Shown piece after piece: positions 11,142-23,898 of a DNA stretch of 64,000 nucleotides. The notes below the pieces were generated by a model that saw nothing but the letters and a program-made list of their open reading frames with translations, was not told where the DNA came from and did no database searches. Source of the stretch: Saururus chinensis (taxonomy: Eukaryota > Streptophyta > Magnoliopsida > Piperales > Saururaceae); the NCBI GenBank assembly GCA_035235625.1, contig CP141141.1, positions 40,199,719 to 40,263,718 on the forward strand, given 5' to 3'. The translations under genes and the position numbers were made by a program. Every line of letters starts with the position of its first letter. Position 1 is the first letter of the stretch.

Positions 11142-12141
11142 TACCCCTCTAAGAATCCCTAAATTGCTTTTATAATAATGGGGATTAGGGTTTCTAGGCC
11201 CCTAGGGAACTTAGCCAAAATATCCATCCTTGGACAGCCTAATTAGGCCCCTAAGAATTAATTTGCATCACCCAAATTAACTGGGCCCATAGAGCAACGT
11301 AAATGGCCCAATGCACGTCTAATTTGGGTAAATGGGCCATGTGCAACATGTCTAACTTTGAATGGTCATATAACCCTTATCCGAATTCCGATTTAGGTGT
11401 TCTTGGTGGCATTTAGAAGCTCTTTCCGTCTATTTTCTATACATATAGGTCTCATCTCTAAACTCTATCTACTTCAAAAGTTATTCTTTTAATAATGTTG
11501 AGGGGACAAAACACACTATTTTCCACTTGGCTAACTTCATAAATTTACAAAATTCCTGCACGTTACAAAATCAACTTAAAGAGAGTGTTTTAACCTTGTA
11601 TCTCTAGTTGATCTATGGATCACTTGTTTCTTTAATTAAATGCACATGTTGCTTGTTTTGTTGTAGTCTCTTGTATCTTCAAGTCCTCAAACTTAAATTC
11701 TTCATAGCTCAGCTTGAAATCATTAAATGCCTTAAAAATGCTATGATCTTAGATGGGTCTATTACAAATGAATTTAAGTTCTTTTATTTTGGAATATGCC
11801 ACTTTGCATGATATACCTTTACATTATCTACATGTGATGCTTCTTATGAGATTATGCATGATGGAATTTATTGTATAGAATAGAACTTTTATCATTTGTA
11901 TCTAAAAAAGGATAGGGTCTTGTAACATATAATAAGTAAGCATATTAGAAGTGAGAATCTTAAGTGGGATAAATAGGTAATGCACTTAATGGAAATTATG
12001 ATGTTATGAAAATACGCATTCCCTTCTGAGAGGTTGTTGTGAAAATGTTTTAAATGATGCTTATGCACTGTGTTATTAGCTCGGGCAGTGTTCTATTATA
12101 GTTTATGGCTTCTGGGTAAATGTCCATGTGCATGCAACTTG

Positions 12142-12570
12142 GCAAATTATTGTTATGGTTTATAGTTTTATGGAGCATCTCATCCAGCACCAAATCATGG
12201 GCAAGTGGAAACTTAAAATAAATGTATATGTGGATAATGTGAACTTCTGTTCAACATGATAGTGTTGATGTTTAAGGCTGCATGGTTAATGTGAATGAGA
12301 AAGATTACATTGGAGGATATTCATGCTATTCAGGTTTATTTATATGTATGATATAATTGACAAATTATGGTTTTGGTTTATGGTTTTATGGAGCATATCA
12401 TCCAACGCCAAATCATGAAAAAGTGGAAACTAAAGAAAGATATATATGGATAATGTGAACTTATGTTCAACATGATGCCATTGATGTTCAAGGATGAATG
12501 CGTAATGTGAATGAGAACGTACGGTTAAATTGAAGGATATTCAGGCCATTTAGGTTTATTATATATAGTT
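12142..12570. repeat. Tandem duplication, unit about 213 bp
   Basis: Two adjacent copies (about 12142-12355 and 12357-12570) share TTTATGGAGCATMTCATCCA, CCAAATCATG, AAGTGGAAACT, GGATAATGTGAACTT and GAAGGATATTCA in the same order. Neither copy codes for protein. Confidence 0.8.
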
Positions 12571-14400
12571 TTAATAATAGTGTTGTGTTTGTTCATTACT
12601 AAGTACCATTGCTTACCATAGTGATGCTTTTGTTTTTCAGGAGCATGATCCTTTATTGGATTATTATGAAGATGGAGTTAATTATGGAAGCGACGAAAGT
12701 TGATAGATGGGCTTATCATCAATAGTGGAACTTTTACTTCATTCACTTATTGTATAAGAACTTGGGTAAATAACATTGTAGTTGTTATCACACTTGACAG
12801 TGGATTATTATAATAGATTTAATATTTGATTTAATATAGAGACCAGTATTTAGTTTATATTGTTTACATAATGTATTTAAATGCCTCGATCTGTTACACC
12901 TTTTGGGCATACTCTTAGTGGCTTTAGGTTAGCTCAGACCGAGATGTTGCATCGCCTGACCTAGTTTAGCACTGGGGCATGATAGATCACATGGTGATGG
13001 GGCCATGTAGTTACAAAAAGTTTCATAAGCACGGAGAACCACCAAATTTTGGCTCATGCAAAACATGTGGATGTCCTTCCTCTAAGGGCCTATTTGGATG
13101 GAGATAATTCAAAGAATTAAATCAAGATATTCTCCCTAAAAATTGGTGTGACAATTTCTAGACCAACTTGTTAATTGTGTGCAATCTAGATGTTTTTAAT
13201 TAATCTCCCCTAAATTGTGCATTGTTCTAAAGCTGATTGGACTTATTTGATTGATTGACAATTAAGCTTTTTCCAATAATCTAACTTGTTAGACTTTCTC
13301 CCCCTCTTTCTCAATCCAAAAAGGATTGTTGGATAAATCACAGTAGGATTCTCCCATTAATCTTGCATCCCAACAAGCCCCAAACTCAAAACATTTTCAA
13401 GGTTGCTTGGATAGTGAATGCTGGGCTAGGTTCATAGGCAGTCAAGCAGAAGGTTGTTTGTTTACTCACTTGACTAAGTTGATTGAGGATCGCTTAAATT
13501 TGACTTAAATGACTTTAGTTAGATCTTGTTTGGTTAAAAGTTCTATATGAATCTTGAATTCTATCATAATTTAGGACTTTGTAATTTTTTCCTAAATTAT
13601 ATCTCTTCACAACTTGTAAAATTCAAGGAGAATAATTTCTATAACACCCCTATTTCAAGGGTGAAAGTGATGTAGAATTCAAATTCAAAGAGAATCCTTG
13701 AATCTTTGTGGATTCACTACATGTGAGTTACAAGCCATAATGAGGGTTCCTAATTATTAAAATGGGCCCAAATTTCCTAGGACGGCAAACTCTATTCTTT
13801 GTCTATCATCCTAACCCCTTCGGACATGGATAATGATATTCTTACACTCACTTTCCTACACTCATAGACCTTATGCCACTTATTATTTGATAAGAAAAAG
13901 TGAATCTTACATTGTCAAGTAGGACCCACCTTCCCTATCTAATTAAAGCTGGTAATGTAAGGCTTATGGTCTATATAAAATAGAATATGAATATCATTTT
14001 CCTTTGGACATTATGGGGCCTACATTTAAATTATAATAGGTAGTAGTAAATTACAAAAAATTCCAACCATATACAAGTTATATGCTAAAAATTAATATAT
14101 GATGTTTTTCTTAACAAATAAGGATATATAATGGAGAACGTTGAGCAAGGGCTTGGGACTTTATGTTTGATTGTAGGGAGCTTTTGTTCCCTCCAATTAA
14201 TATGGTTCCAAAAGTGGGCCCCCTGCTATGAAGAAGTTGTTGGACCATTGGGGGATTGGAGACAGAACATAAAAGGTAACGTTCTTGTGAGATATGGGCC
14301 ACACATGTCCTATTGTTTGTGGTTCACAAACAATGACAAGTCTTCTTCCACGACCCTACTCTAGGGAAGCATCTCAGTTTGGTTCAGGCCCATTCCTATA

Positions 14401-14775
14401 AGAATTGAATCAGAATTGAGATCTCAAAAACTGAACCAAAACCGAGTAAGGAATAAGTTCTATCAACATAGAACCTGAACTAAGCCAAGAACTGATGTAG
14501 AATCGAAATATCCTCGTTGCACTAATCAAGCTTGCTGAGAGATAACAGAGACAAGAGTTGGAGAGGAGAAACAGTGGAAGCTTCAACAGATGAAGATAGA
14601 GAACAATGTCAACATCTAGCAGGGAGGAGTTGGCTAGGCAACTAGAATAGGAAGGGGGGCACGAGGTGGTGGCGAGTTGCAAGGAGGAGGTGGAGGGCTT
14701 GGTGGACTAAAGCAAAGAGAGGGTGTCATGACACTGACATCGGAGAGGCTAGAGTCGCAAGGGGGGAGTGTGAGA
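14401..14775. repeat. Purine-rich dispersed repeat, copy 1
   Basis: It contains GAACCAAAACCGAG near the left and then GGAGGAGGTGGAGGGCTTGG at 14680. The same block, with GGAGCAA and GAGGGAG phrases on its right, is found at 19230-19620. The family is unknown. Confidence 0.5.
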
Positions 14776-17700
14776 AACACAATGTGGCCTACTTGAGAAC
14801 AATAATTATTTACTATTAATTATTCTTAATTAGAATAATCCAACTTAAAGGTAAATAAATTCATCAAAAGATCCATCTCATGATAAGCTATTACAATGTT
14901 ATGAAATCAAAGGAAATAATTAAGAGCCTCATTCTCTAGCAACAATTAGTCCTCTACCTCTGTCACAAAGGACAATTATTATTCTGTGAACTTTCGCAAT
15001 CTTCTCACTAAGCATTGGCAAAGTCGAACACATCTGTGTGTACAAGTACCCGCGATAGATATGTTCATGCAAAACAAAAACCACTCGTCATCTTACAACC
15101 AACGAGTAGCTCACACACACTAAAGCACATTCTCATGCTTTGACTACCATACATATAAGTAAATCATTTAAATTCATAGCAATATAAACATGAAATAGTA
15201 TGCTTCCAACAGTTGTTTAATTAAATTGCATACTATGATTTATGAAAATATGGACACTTTTCTTCCACTTTACCTTGACACTTTTCACTAAAGAAGCCAC
15301 ATCATTTGATCTCCTGTCTGTAGCCGGCACCGACCCTAATGGCATTACATACTATGCCTATCATGCCTACAAATTCACAATTTTTTTTTTATGAAAAACA
15401 GTTATCTCCTTTGATAAAATACTTAAAATCATTATCCATTTCCTTCCATACATGCAGTAGAAATAAATCATTAAAGAAAATTTATTGAAATAATTATGGG
15501 CATGAGAATGCTCACTTTTCACAAACAATTGTTGTGATAATTATTACATAAATAAATATTATAAATCTATTAAATTAAAATATTCACAAGATCTAAAACT
15601 ATATAATTGCATTTTGATCATATCAAAGCTAATGAATTGAAAATGACAAACTCTCATGACTAATCAAACCTAAAAGAAAGAATGCCTCAGCAGGCTAGAA
15701 GAAAAGTCAAGCTATAATTTTGGCCTTCTTGTTACCTTGTAATCTCGTCCTGGACACCTACACCACAAAAGATGCTGAGTATACAAGAATACTTAATAAG
15801 ATAACTATAATAACGAAAAAATTGCATGTATTTTTTTAAAACAAATCCCCATTTTCCCTAATTTTTTTATTTTGGGGGGGTTTTTGGAATTGGGGTATAC
15901 ATAACAATTTTGGGATATATAGAAGGATTTAAGGGGCCCGCTGCATAGCCAATTAGGTGGATGACTAACCACTATTTTTTGGGGAGTCTATGCCACCTAG
16001 GAGTCCTTCTCCTACTTGATTTTGTACTTTTCTATTTAAGCCCTAATTCCACCATTTTTAAAGAGTGTTAGTCCTAACCCTAGCCCTAATTGCACTTTGA
16101 AAAAACCTAGAGGGCTTTGGGAGGAAGAAGATGGTGGACCACGAGACTTCAAAGGCAGTGGATTGACAAAACATCAGGAACAAGGTAGGATGGTCGAATC
16201 ACTTTTGAGTCAATATTAAATAATGTTGATTTAGTGTATAGTTGGATTGGTTGTTAAAACCTAATTATTTATTAATAATTAATGAGAGGAACAGTGGAGA
16301 AGAGGGGCAACTAGAACGCTAGCTGGCGGAACTTCCAGACACACTGTTTCGGCCAAACCCCCAATTGCCGGTAATTATTAATTGGGGCGCATTATTCCGA
16401 TGACAAGGAGAAAAACACAAGTTTTTCCTCCCGATCTACTATTCTCATGCCAAAGGTTGGGACAGTCACAACTCCAGCAAGCATAGCCAAATTTCTGGCT
16501 TTGCTCTCATGACGACCATCGCACGACAACTAGTTGCCATAAACAACACTTTGTCGGCGTCCCCCGCTCCCCACTCGTCGGAATTGAAGATAAACAACAG
16601 TGTGGTGACATAAGGGGGATCAAACTGTGTGAGTGCTCGATGGTCACCAGTTGCGCTTTTGCCTTATGCTCACTATCCACTCCAGCAAAACTCCATCGTT
16701 ATTAGGCTATGGATTCTCTACCCGCGATCACTTTTGATTGCCGCTACTTCCAAACTCCTCCCTCTATTTTCCACTAGCAAGATGCAAGGAAGGGGGTGGC
16801 GGTGTGGGCCGATAGATAGCTGTCGGGCACTCCAAAACTTTCTCCACTCTGGTTTCTGCCTGTCTAGGAAATGTCCCTCCATTTTTCGGCCAGGGCTCCA
16901 TTCCTGTTTTGTACAGGAATGGAGTGTGGTCTGGGGAAGATGAAGTTCCCAGCCCTCGTCGTGATCTTATTCACAGACCTAGCCCACTACCGCCTAGAAC
17001 CAGGTCCATGGAGGTCCAGCCCGCTACTAGACCCGTTGGGCCTAGTATGCTAGTTCCACCGGGCTGGGCCTGGCAGCCCGGGCCAACGATTGGGCCTTGC
17101 GGCCTGGGCCCAAGGCCCAGTTAAACAAAAACAAAAAACAAAAGGGCAGGGGACTGGGTCAGTGGCTGGCTAGCGAGCCTGGCCCACAACATGTTTTCTT
17201 TTCTGGGTTGAGCCTAGTGGGCCAAGCCTAGGGCTCTTTAAAAAAAAAAAAAACAAGGCAAAAGAAAGAACATAACTATTTCTATTTTTAAAAACATGAG
17301 AGCCCAGTCTACTACATGCAGCCATAATAAAGTATATGGTGCCTCCTATACAATACATATATACGTAGTATGGTACATATTGACTATTTCTAGAATTAAG
17401 CTCAAATTTTATCGTTCTTTCGACTTAAGCCCTACCCAACTCCTGGATGACGTTTTTTGGCCAAAACCCTATTAATGATGTTAATTGGTCTATTATTGGG
17501 TTGTTTAAGCTTTATTGATTTGATGTGTGCGCATAAATGATCTCTTTAAATCAATGTGCTAAGATTAATGAAGACTAATCGCTAAGGGTAGAGGGCTTTG
17601 GATTGGGAATTTAAAACCAACTCAAGATAAAGACTAAAATACCCTTAGTGGGGGTTGGGAACTGGTTCATATAGTGAATAGGGGTCTTGACCTAACAACT

Positions 17701-19229
17701 AACTTAGTTGATGAACCAATGACAGTTTTAGGGCCTTAACCTAGTTAGATTAGACTAATAGGGTTGGGGTTAAGTATGAGTCTTAGCTCTATTGATGAGT
17801 TATTGATTTGGTTGTATAGTTGCACCTCCTCATTGGAGGGATCTCTGTATAAGTTGGGCTCAACACTGATCTATTCAGGATAGTTTAGTGTACAACAGTC
17901 AAAGTCGCTCACATCCTTCTTAGTTGGCATCTCTCACCACTTATATTCAAGTGCAGTTGTTGGTCATGCATTTCTACTCTAGTCAAGTCCTTAGGGGTTA
18001 GGTTGGGAGATGCACCTCCTAGTGGATTCTAGGGCTTCATCATGAATGTTTCCTTTGCGGGTGCATGGTCTATGGTGTGTTATATCACTTGTCACTTAAT
18101 TTGATGTGTTTGTCTATCTATGAGTTTAGGCGGGTTGTTTGTTTCCCTGAAGGGGAAACTGATGGGAATTTATAATAATATTATTTGTGATAATTGGAAC
18201 AAGTGAAACCCTAAGTGGACTTGCATAAAATGTAATGACATTTTGCATATTTGTTATTCCGTTATCCTACTAGGTATTTGAATCATAAAAATAATAGAAC
18301 ATCTCATTCAACAATGAAACAAATCCAACCATAACACACATATTACTTTATCAATATCCATAAAACATGAATTTCTTGTTCTAACATTACAATTAAAGGT
18401 TAACAATCTGACCTCTAATCAAACAACAAAGAGATCTCTACAATTTCTCTATCGCTTCCTTGACATGCCCTAACTCACCGATCTCTCCCAAAGTCGGAGA
18501 GTGTACCCTTTGGTTTAAGGATTCTTCAAAAGTATTTATAAGGAAGTCTAGAAACCAAATTTTGGTGCATAACTAAATCTAAAATCTGCCTAAAAGCACT
18601 TCAATTGCAATTTTACAATTGTCAGTAGGCTGGTTCCCACATCACCGACGCATTGAACCCTACTAACAGAAGAAATATGGCTTTATCAACGGGCCTTTGA
18701 CACATCGAATATCACTGATAGAGGATTTATTGTTTCATCAACATGTCAAATGTCACCGACAGTGAAAACATTATTTCACCGGCGAGTTTATCGACGTGTC
18801 GATGACTTGTTGACGGAATTACTTTCAAAATACATAATAATTTTATATCCTCTTGATTACCCTCATTATTATCTTCTTAAGTAATTTACTCTATGATTTT
18901 ATCATTTAAAAAGTGCAAAAATTTCTTTCAAAAATTACGAGTATCACATGTTGGTTCGGCCACCACAAGAAGAAGGGGAGGGAGGGGTTCGGCCCAAGGG
19001 AGAAGTGAATGAGGGGAGGGGCGGGTAGCCTCCCTTTTGGAGGGGTTTCCTTCACAAGGCAACTGCTCTGATTAGTTGATTCCCTTTTTAAACTTATCAA
19101 ATCATATTGTATAGCTTGACACCAAAGCAACCTAACAAACAGGCCAACAAATTAGACCCAGTCTCATGAACTCGCTTACCTATTTTCTCTACGGAATCAA
19201 AAAAATATCAAAAAATCTCTAAATATTTT
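14776..19229. other. Gene-free region, unassigned repeats
   Basis: Positions 16030-17130 are GC-richer and contain several open frames of 60-104 codons with no known domain. Positions 17030-17240 hold GGGCCTGGCC/GGCCCAAGGCCC words on both sides of an A-rich stretch, like the short GGCC-rich element at 4664-5376. Positions 18630-18820 contain repeated ATCACYGACA/ACGTGTCGATG words. No complete element could be bounded. Confidence 0.4.
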
Positions 19230-19620
19230 AGAATAAAAATTGAGGGTGTTTCAAAGGGAGGGGGAAGAATGAGAAGTTGGGCAATTGTAGGAAGGGGGGA
19301 CGCAAGGGTGATGGTGGCTGCCGGGAGGAGGTGGAGGGCTTGGCGTATTGGAGCAAGAAGATGGAGGGCGGAGGAGTGGGTGGCTGGGAGACTGGAGCAT
19401 GGAGGAGGAAGGAGGGTGGTGGCGATCGGCAAGGAGTAGGTGTTGGCAGCCAACGGGGAGGAGGTGGAGGTGGAGGGCCTAGCAAACTTGAGTAATAAGA
19501 GGGAGAGGGAGGTGACTATAGCAAGGAGAGGGAGGGGAAGGAGCAACTAGAGTTGAGCAAAGAGACGAAGGGGGAGAGGAAGAAGGATACAATTAGGGTT
19601 AATCTTAGCCAATTATTTAA
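19230..19620. repeat. Purine-rich dispersed repeat, copy 2
   Basis: It shares GGAGGAGGTGGAGGGCTTGG and flanking phrases with 14401-14775. Open frames here (up to 112 codons on the minus strand, mostly Pro/Leu/Ser) reflect the purine/pyrimidine bias and are not taken as genes. The right flank (19680-19810) is rich in CGGTTTGGTTCC-type words. Confidence 0.5.
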
Positions 19621-19925
19621 AACAAGAGTAAAAATAATTATGTTTTAAGTAAAATATCTGGTTTTTTATTGGTTTTCGGTTTTTATAGGCAAAAACTAAA
19701 TTGTATCCGAGATTAGCTTGGTTCCTTAACTATTGAACCAAACTAAACTACTGACCAATTTCGGTTCGATTTCAACTTATTCGGTTTGGTTCCGATTCAA
19801 TTTCAGTTCAATTCAAGTCTGATCGTCCACAATATGCAAGCCCCTTCCAAACCACCTTGGATCAATCGTACTCATGGAATACTTGTGGTCACAAAATGCC
19901 ACAACCACAAGGGAACCATACATGC

Positions 19926-20080
19926 GCCAATCCTGCCACTGGCGTGCTGGATGGGACGCCCCCCCTGTCGAGGGAGAGAGATGCCAAGTTCCAAATTTCC
20001 AGTCGAGCTTGTCTCACACCTATGGGGGAGGGTGGTTGAGATTTGTGAGGCTTTCGTCTTTGATGTGTTTAATAAAAAGT
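19926..20080 (+). mobile_element. SINE-like repeat, copy 1
   Basis: It is a 155-base sequence closely related to 52571-52722. Both begin GCCAATCC, continue with GCCACTGGCRTGCTRGATRGGA (a box-A-like stretch), then CTGTCGAGNGAGAG, and end in a TGTnTTnGATATGT-like phrase plus an A-rich tail. The structure suggests a tRNA-derived SINE; box B is poor in this copy. Confidence 0.45.
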
Positions 20081-21189
20081 TAATCATACACACCTAAAAG
20101 CCTCCCATTGTCCCAGTAAGTCCTACGTTACGCTTACAACCCACTTTTTACTGTGCAAAAAATAACCGAAAGGGTTCTCTACTTTCTACTTGATGATTAG
20201 TGAAGTTTATATACTTAATGCCATGTCTTCACTTTTTCATAAGCAAGAGTGTGCTCTAGAGCTGATCCCAACTCTGCATCGTGCTTTCAAACGTTCAATC
20301 TCTAGTAGAAGCTGCAATGTAATGCACATGCTGCAAATGGTCAACATTGAACTCCTACGCTATTTACCTAGTGCTTGACCAAAATTTCCAATCTTTTCCA
20401 TTTCAATTATGAGCTCCCATTACAAAAACAACTTGTTCTCCAAAATTCACATTTACATTCCCCGTAAGAGTTAAATAGGGGTTGGACTACTGAATCTAGA
20501 CTGTTTGAAGATGGTGGGTCATCAAGTTGTAGCTCATTCTGATTTTGCAGGACTGATCATCTGTTCTTCAAAACGCTCATCAGTTGAAACGGGGCTGACA
20601 CTTAATTCACAGGAAAGGCACCAGTGATGGGTCGTGTGCAAGCATCTTACCTGTGCAAGCTAGATTTCTTCTACTATTTGTACTAAGGATATCATTAAAA
20701 AAATAATATGTATACTAAGCTAATACATTGCATTGTAAAAATATCAGAAACAATTAAAAAAGAGAACATACTTAGAATTTGAAAGGGCATCTAAGGCTAT
20801 TATAGCTAATGGGCCAGGGGTTTGGAACATCTTGAGTCGACTCAAGGTTTGCTGATTGAAGATCGTTTGAATCCAAAGCCATAGTTTATGGCGGCAGTAC
20901 CAGCAAAATGAACTTGCAAACTATGACGTGAAAAAAGTTTACATATGATGGGATCTCATTTAGGTTGTTTAGATATTGAATCGAGCAGAATCAAAATGTT
21001 GATTTAGACTTTATCTGACGCCAGGGTTGAAAAGCTTGTGAATTTTATTTAAAGTTCACGTAATTTTTTTTGACAAATTTACCTTTCTTCCTTCCTCATT
21101 ATGTTCTCCCTTCTTCATTCCACCTTTTTCCCTATTTTTAATTCCTCTTCCTCTCCTCTTTCTTCCTAGCAATCCTCAGCTACCTCCTT
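20081..21189. other. Intergenic DNA, nothing recognised
   Basis: AT-rich. Open frames are short and have no domains. The last 120 bases before the CYP75B fragment are pyrimidine-rich (TTCTTCC, CTCTTCC). Confidence 0.5.
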
Positions 21190-21204
21190 TTTACCTTCAG
21201 GGGC

Positions 21205-21661
21205 TACCTCCTTGGCCACCGTCGGCCCAACTTCCCCCACCTTGGCCTCGTCCCTCACCAAGGCCCTCAAAAACTTCTGCCACATGCGGGAGGATGAGGT
21301 CGCCACCCTTGTCGCATCCCTCCCTCTCTCGTTGTGCCGCCACTGGCCAGGTTATCAACCTTGGTGATTTGCTCAAACAAGCACCAACAACACCCTCGAC
21401 AGGGTGATGCTGGAGAGGAGGGTGTTTAAGGAAAGGGTAGGGAAGGAGGCGGGCGAGTTCAAGGAGATGGTGGTGGAGCTGATAATCCTGGTTGGCGTCT
21501 TCAACGTGGGCGACTTCATCCTGGCCCTCAACTAGTTCAACCTCCAGGGTGTCGCCAGAAAGATGAAGCGCCTTCATTGCCGCTTCGACTTCTTTATCTC
21601 CCGCATCCTCAATGACCACCATGGCTCCTCCGGCCTCTACCACGAGCGCCACCAAGACATC
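21205..21661 (+). pseudogene. Flavonoid 3'-hydroxylase (CYP75B cytochrome P450) gene fragment
   Basis: Read in two plus-strand frames, this stretch gives successive pieces of the first-exon region of flavonoid 3'-monooxygenase: KALKNFCHMREDEVATL, then NLGDLL, NTLDRVMLERRVF, EFKEMVVELIILVGVFNVGDF, LQGVARKMKRLH and FDFFISRILNDHHGS. The order and spacing are those of the region between about residues 130 and 270 of the roughly 510-residue family. The frame shifts between about 21320 and 21385, and a TAG at 21533-21535 sits where the family has Trp (ALEW). The heme-binding and I-helix regions are absent, so this is a dead fragment. It is much GC-richer than its surroundings, fitting capture or transposition from elsewhere. 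It ends at a hairpin (21673-21722). Confidence 0.8.
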
Positions 21662-23778
21662 CAAACAAAGATAGTAAATATTTACTTTCTTTGTATATAT
21701 ACAAAGAGAGTAAATATTTATTATTTTCTTCCTTCGCATAGTTGCTGCAGCGGAGCCTGCTAGAGGTGCTAGAGTCAGACATCTTCGTGGCTCTCCAGGG
21801 ATAGGTGAACGGAGCTCGCAGAGGGATCCACAGCAAAGCTGGAGCTGACAGGGCATCAAAGAGGCCCTCCATGTCGTTAAGCTTCGAATTCTTAATGTTG
21901 GTTTCTGTCTAGGCTTCTGGCTCAATGGTGGAACAACGTCACTTGAGGGGGGGAGCGCAGCTATTTCTAGTTGTGATAAGGGCGAGATGGGAGTGGTGAG
22001 AGGGAGCATGCAAGGGACGGTAACCTGTGGTGCGAGATGAGGTGAACTGGGAGGGAGAGGAGAGGGGGGAGCGAGGCGTAAGCGGGGCGGTCTGGACGAA
22101 GATGAGAAGAGGTGGGGCGATAGGATTAAAAGGTAGAGACGGTCAGCGATGAAAACCATGGCGAAGAGATTATCTAGCAGGCGGCAGTGGGGAGGTGTGG
22201 TGAACAGAGATGGAAATGGGGACGGCAGAATGGAAATAGAAGAAGAGAAGGATGGTGGCTAAGGGTATTTTTATCTGAATATAAATTTTAGTTAATAACG
22301 TCTTAATAAAAAATTTTATAATTAAGGTCTAAAACCCCAACATAGGAATTAATTCTAACATATATAATTGCTTGGAATCGTAATTATTTTTGGTAGCCAC
22401 ATGCCTTATTCCATAGAATTGAATGGGCCATGGTATGTGGTGGGTGGGAATCAATAAAACAAAGTCAATAAAGGCTATTATGTGGAATCAATGGAATTTA
22501 TAGAATGCCCTTGCAAGGAGATTCAAATTTTGGCAGAATCGGAGCATTCGGCTGAATGGAATGGGAGCATTCTGCTCAATCCTGCTAGAATTTAATTCCT
22601 TGGAGAGTACATTCTGATCTTGCTAAAGTCATTACCCAAACAACCAATGTTCAACATCTTCTTTTTACAAGTCAGACACTCATGACGACAATCACAGTAA
22701 CGTTGAAACAAGGTCAAATCATGTTTGAATCCATTATCGTCTCAAGTAAAAAAAAATGTAAACAGAAGATTTTGCATTCTTTCCATAAAAATAACTTCAC
22801 TAGTAATGAATTTAAGTTAACATGATGAAACTAATTAAAGAGGTGTAAGAACTGGATTAACAGTGGTGACCACTTTATTACACCCTATCAACCTCTCCAG
22901 CCGACCTCTTAAACTCCTATGGAGCAGAAGCAGAGCCAAAGGAGCAGGTGGGGGCCGTTTCCTAATCTTCCCAAGTTTGGCCCCTTGAGGAGTTGAGACA
23001 TATAAGCGGCTACTTTTTTGTGGTTTGACATATCTCATGCAATGTCGTTAAAACAAGAACCTCCAAATCTCCAATATCTGATTACAGTAGATGGTTCAAT
23101 AAATTTTCACCTTTATTATGCACGTAACAAATAGCTTTATGCCCCCTTCTAGAACCTAACTCAACAGCATGAAATTAATCAGTATAATCATCTGTTACTG
23201 ATATAATTATCATCAACATCAGAAAAGACATTTTATTCCAGATAGATCGGTGATCTAACAATAATATACCTCTTTCTTAATCAAAATCATGGTCCTAGAT
23301 CGACGTGAGAAGATAATAGGACGCTGCATCAATCGCCTGCCCAAGGCAAACTCTCTAGTGACTTTTTTCTTTACAAAAAATCTAGTCATAAAGCAATAGG
23401 GTTATAAGAAATGAACAGTTGTAAGTTGTGACCGTTTATCTCCCTCTCTTTCTCTCTCTCTGTGTCTCTGAGTCTATCTGTGTGTGTTGCTTGTTTGGCA
23501 TGCAGGATATGTCTGGTTCGAAGACATGTAGCGTGGGGAGAGCTTTGTTTTGGCCAGTGCCCATGCCTCATAATCGCGGAGGCTCATGCAGTGCCCACCA
23601 GAGACAAAATGTCAATTTGGCGACCCTACTTTTTTCTTCACTTTGCATGCCTAGGATGCTAGCCTCAAATCGTCAGCTCTTCAAGCTATACTTTGTTTTC
23701 AGTGGCAGACCTGCAGTAATGCATGCCCAACAGCGCAGACAGAAACATGTTGCATGTTTTTTTGTTCTTCATGCATCG
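21662..23778. other. Flank of the CYP75B fragment and intergenic DNA
   Basis: Positions 21730-22260 remain GC-rich and give a 320-codon minus-strand frame (21197-22159). That frame runs antisense through the CYP75B fragment and is low in complexity, so it is not called a gene. The sequence could be other captured genomic DNA, but no second gene was recognised. From 22260 the sequence is AT-rich. No inverted repeats bounding the GC-rich block could be established by eye. Confidence 0.4.
21673..21722. repeat. Near-perfect 25-bp-arm hairpin
   Basis: The sequence is a fold-back centred at 21697/21698 on GTATATATAC. The 25-base arms pair with two mismatches (AGTAAATATTTA..CTTTCTTTG against CAAAGAGAG..TAAATATTTATT). 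Confidence 0.85.
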
Positions 23779-23842
23779 TATGGTGTTAACGATTTGAGCC
23801 AGTATTGACTTGCTTGAACTGTTTAAATTGGGCTCGAGCTTC

Positions 23843-23898
<56 letters not shown>

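Larger units (their letters stand above)
10934..14400. other. Gene-free region with a CT run and a tandem duplication
   Basis: No gene was recognised. It holds the CT run at 11086-11138 and a tandem duplication at about 12142-12570. A stretch at 12642-12705 looks like a splice acceptor followed by a short acidic tail and a stop, but no partner exons were found. The rest is AT-rich and unassigned. Confidence 0.5.

Noticed and set aside
12642..12705. Acceptor-like site followed by a short acidic tail and stop, as in a last exon
   Set aside because: No upstream exons or donor sites in frame could be found and the preceding DNA is a non-coding duplication.
21197..22159. 320-codon open frame on the minus strand, the longest in the window
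   Set aside because: It is low in complexity, has no domain, and runs antisense through sequence that reads as a broken CYP75B gene on the plus strand.
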